32,287 nt of DNA, taken from the NCBI GenBank assembly GCA_900543025.1, contig UQPP01000027.1, forward strand, positions 1-32,287. The letters are read 5' to 3'. Below the pieces are notes generated by a model, which saw nothing but the letters and a program-made list of their open reading frames with translations, made no database searches and had not been told where the DNA came from. Of this stretch, positions 31,196-32,287 are shown one piece after another. Each line of letters starts with the position of its first letter. Position 1 is the first letter of the stretch. A program made the translations under genes and the position numbers. The DNA comes from an uncultured Collinsella sp. Its GTDB lineage: Bacteria > Actinomycetota > Coriobacteriia > Coriobacteriales > Coriobacteriaceae.

Positions 31196-31618
31196 CTAAC
31201 TCTCCCAGCCGGCGCGGATGGTTGTTACGACATCGCCTAGACGCTGGCCGAGAACTGCCAAGTGCTCAAGCACCTCGCTGGGCGAGGCGCCGTTGAGAAT
31301 GCACGTGAGGGCATATGAGGCCAAGAAGATTGCCGCGAGCCCCAACGGAATCAGCACGATCATCGCCAGCGTACGCAGGCGCTGGGCCCAGCGACGGCGA
31401 CGCGCACGACGCTTGTCGAACGCAAGCTCCTGCGCATATGAATCTTGCTGTACGGAATAGGCTCCTGGGTCCACCTCATCCGCAGACGATACCGCGGGCG
31501 CGGCGTTTTGCACAGGAGGCTGGACGGCCGCCCCTTGCATTTGCATCTCCATAAGCCGTTGCTGCTGGCGCAACATGCGCTCGGCTTGTTGCCGCGGGGT
31601 CTCAAGAAACAGATCCAT
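31196..31618 (-). CDS. Hypothetical small membrane protein
   Basis: 140 residues, family not recognised. A glutamine/methionine-rich amphipathic N-terminus (QQAERMLRQQQRLMEMQMQ), a linker (about 30-65), a basic stretch (KRRARRRRWAQR, 69-80), one membrane helix (about 84-107) and a short C-terminal region. Positive charges before the helix suggest the N-terminus is cytoplasmic. GAGGAGG precedes the ATG. It is the first gene of the series that continues to rmuC. No function can be assigned. Confidence 0.75.
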   Translation of the reverse strand: MDLFLETPRQQAERMLRQQQRLMEMQMQGAAVQPPVQNAAPAVSSADEVDPGAYSVQQDSYAQELAFDKRRARRRRWAQRLRTLAMIVLIPLGLAAIFLASYALTCILNGASPSEVLEHLAVLGQRLGDVVTTIRAGWES

Positions 31619-31934
31619 GTTGGCCTCCTCAATCTGAGCATTCGACGCTTACGCCCAGCATCCCGCACCATCGCGGCCGCGGCAACGAAATCCGCGGCAA
31701 TAGCCGCAAAGATTCTATAGTCAGAAAGCTGTCGAAAACCTCAACAACTCCCCTACCAGCACTTTCTCTGAGCTTTTTTATCGAATGATCTTTTGCCCTT
31801 CCGCCCTTACGCCAACCGACCAAAACCTAACCAAAAGCTTGACGGAAATTGTGAAGACCGGGACCTCAAACAAGGCGCGGCGTCCCGAATGAGGCGCGGA
31901 AAAGTAAGACGGCACGGCCTTGGGCGAAGCACCC
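31619..31934. other. Intergenic stretch with no recognised gene
   Basis: Leader of the small membrane protein gene. An AT-richer patch with a possible -10 box (TATAGAAT on the minus strand, near 31714-31721) is present, but no matching -35 box at normal spacing. A 64-codon open frame here has no ribosome binding site and unlikely composition. Confidence 0.4.
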
Positions 31935-32139
31935 TGGACAGTTAGTTCAAATACGTATAATTCAAACCCCCTCCATATGCTCTAAGATGCTACGTTTGGC
32001 GCGATTGAGTCCACACACAGGCAAGTAAGACCTAAAACCAGGCCCTTCAGGCAGCCCAAAGAGGCTCGACAGGCCTCTAACTGCCAAAAAGCCAACCGCA
32101 GAGCGATCGGAAAAATACGAATCTGAACTAACTGTCCAC
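31935..32139. repeat. 205-bp element with 15-bp perfect terminal inverted repeats
   Basis: TGGACAGTTAGTTCA (31935-31949) is exactly mirrored at 32125-32139, and the match continues imperfectly for 8 more bases. The middle has no convincing coding capacity and no other structure I could define. It has the shape of a non-autonomous miniature element, but no target-site duplication is clear. Confidence 0.75.
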
Positions 32140-32153
32140 CCCCATACAAAACG

Positions 32154-32177
32154 TGCCGCCCCAAAAAGGGGCGGCAC
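32154..32177. terminator. Hairpin, possible terminator of a gene entering from the right
   Basis: 9-bp perfect stem GTGCCGCCC / GGGCGGCAC with a 6-base loop; on the minus strand GTTTTG follows. It lies about 68 bases after the stop codon of the putative partial gene at the right edge. Confidence 0.55.
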
Positions 32178-32244
32178 ACAATCTTTAATATCAGCTTTTC
32201 TGTAGCGAGCACGCGACGACCCAAAGCGGGCCGGGAGGGCGGGA

Positions 32245-32287
32245 TTACCTTCCCTCAACGCGACCCTGCGGAGCCGTGAGCGGGGAG
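32245..32287 (-). CDS. Possible 3' end of a gene cut by the window edge
   Basis: One minus-strand frame reads PLTAPQGRVEGR and then stops with TAA; other frames are less protein-like. With only 13 codons, no family can be named. The following hairpin is consistent with a gene ending here. Confidence 0.3.
   Translation of the reverse strand, partial: SPLTAPQGRVEGR

Noticed and set aside
31629..31823. 64-codon minus-strand open frame
   Set aside because: No ribosome site, unlikely composition, and it overlaps the probable leader of the small membrane protein gene.
31962..32258. 98-codon minus-strand open frame at the right edge
   Set aside because: It runs through a terminator-like hairpin and the right arm of the 205-bp repeat element, has no ribosome site and no recognisable domain.
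1..32287. CRISPR array, tRNA or rRNA genes
   Set aside because: No regularly spaced direct repeats and no cloverleaf or rRNA-like sequence was seen; the repeats found are inverted and unevenly spaced.

Overview
The window looks like a chromosomal segment of a high-GC, gut-type actinobacterium. My best guess is Collinsella or a near relative in the Coriobacteriia. This rests on GC-rich codon use, AAGGAGG-type ribosome binding sites and the gene mix (mannose-family PTS, many SIS/GntR genes, MetA-type methionine synthesis). It is inference, because no rRNA or other taxonomic marker is present. No rRNA, tRNA, CRISPR array or transposase was seen.

Layout. 1-2.6 kb: a membrane-anchored zinc-ribbon/EF-hand/LRR/YD-repeat protein (minus strand), then a hicAB toxin-antitoxin pair (plus strand) with a visible promoter and operator. 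2.7-5.4 kb: a 5-formyltetrahydrofolate cyclo-ligase family gene, metA (homoserine O-acyltransferase, convergent) and an L-2-hydroxyacid dehydrogenase. 5.8-20.5 kb, mostly minus strand: three SIS-domain sugar-phosphate deglycase/isomerase-like genes, three GntR/UTRA regulators, a complete mannose-family PTS permease (EIIAB-EIIC-EIID) in an apparent operon with the second SIS gene, an EamA-type permease, a HAD phosphatase, a YitT-type membrane protein and recQ. 20.6-31.6 kb, all minus strand: GNAT acetyltransferase, threonine aldolase, PAP2 phosphatase, mfd, nth, an ABC half-transporter, rmuC and a small membrane protein. The last 670 bases hold no convincing complete gene.

How the genes may work together. 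The PTS would import and phosphorylate a sugar or glycated amine (for example an Amadori product), and the SIS enzymes would split or isomerise the 6-phosphate. The GntR/UTRA proteins, one beside or near each SIS gene, would sense the phosphorylated intermediates. A shared TATAACGWCT sequence in front of the second GntR gene, the PTS operon and the EamA gene suggests one regulator joins these three units. recQ, mfd, nth and rmuC are DNA-maintenance genes with no evident link to the sugar genes.

The least explained material is between the genes. There are several families of large palindromic or multi-stem repeats. One roughly 165-210 bp multi-helix element occurs twice, with paired arms that differ in sequence but keep their pairing. 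It directly abuts or overlaps the stop codon of the upstream gene, and a third partial copy does the same at the mfd stop codon.
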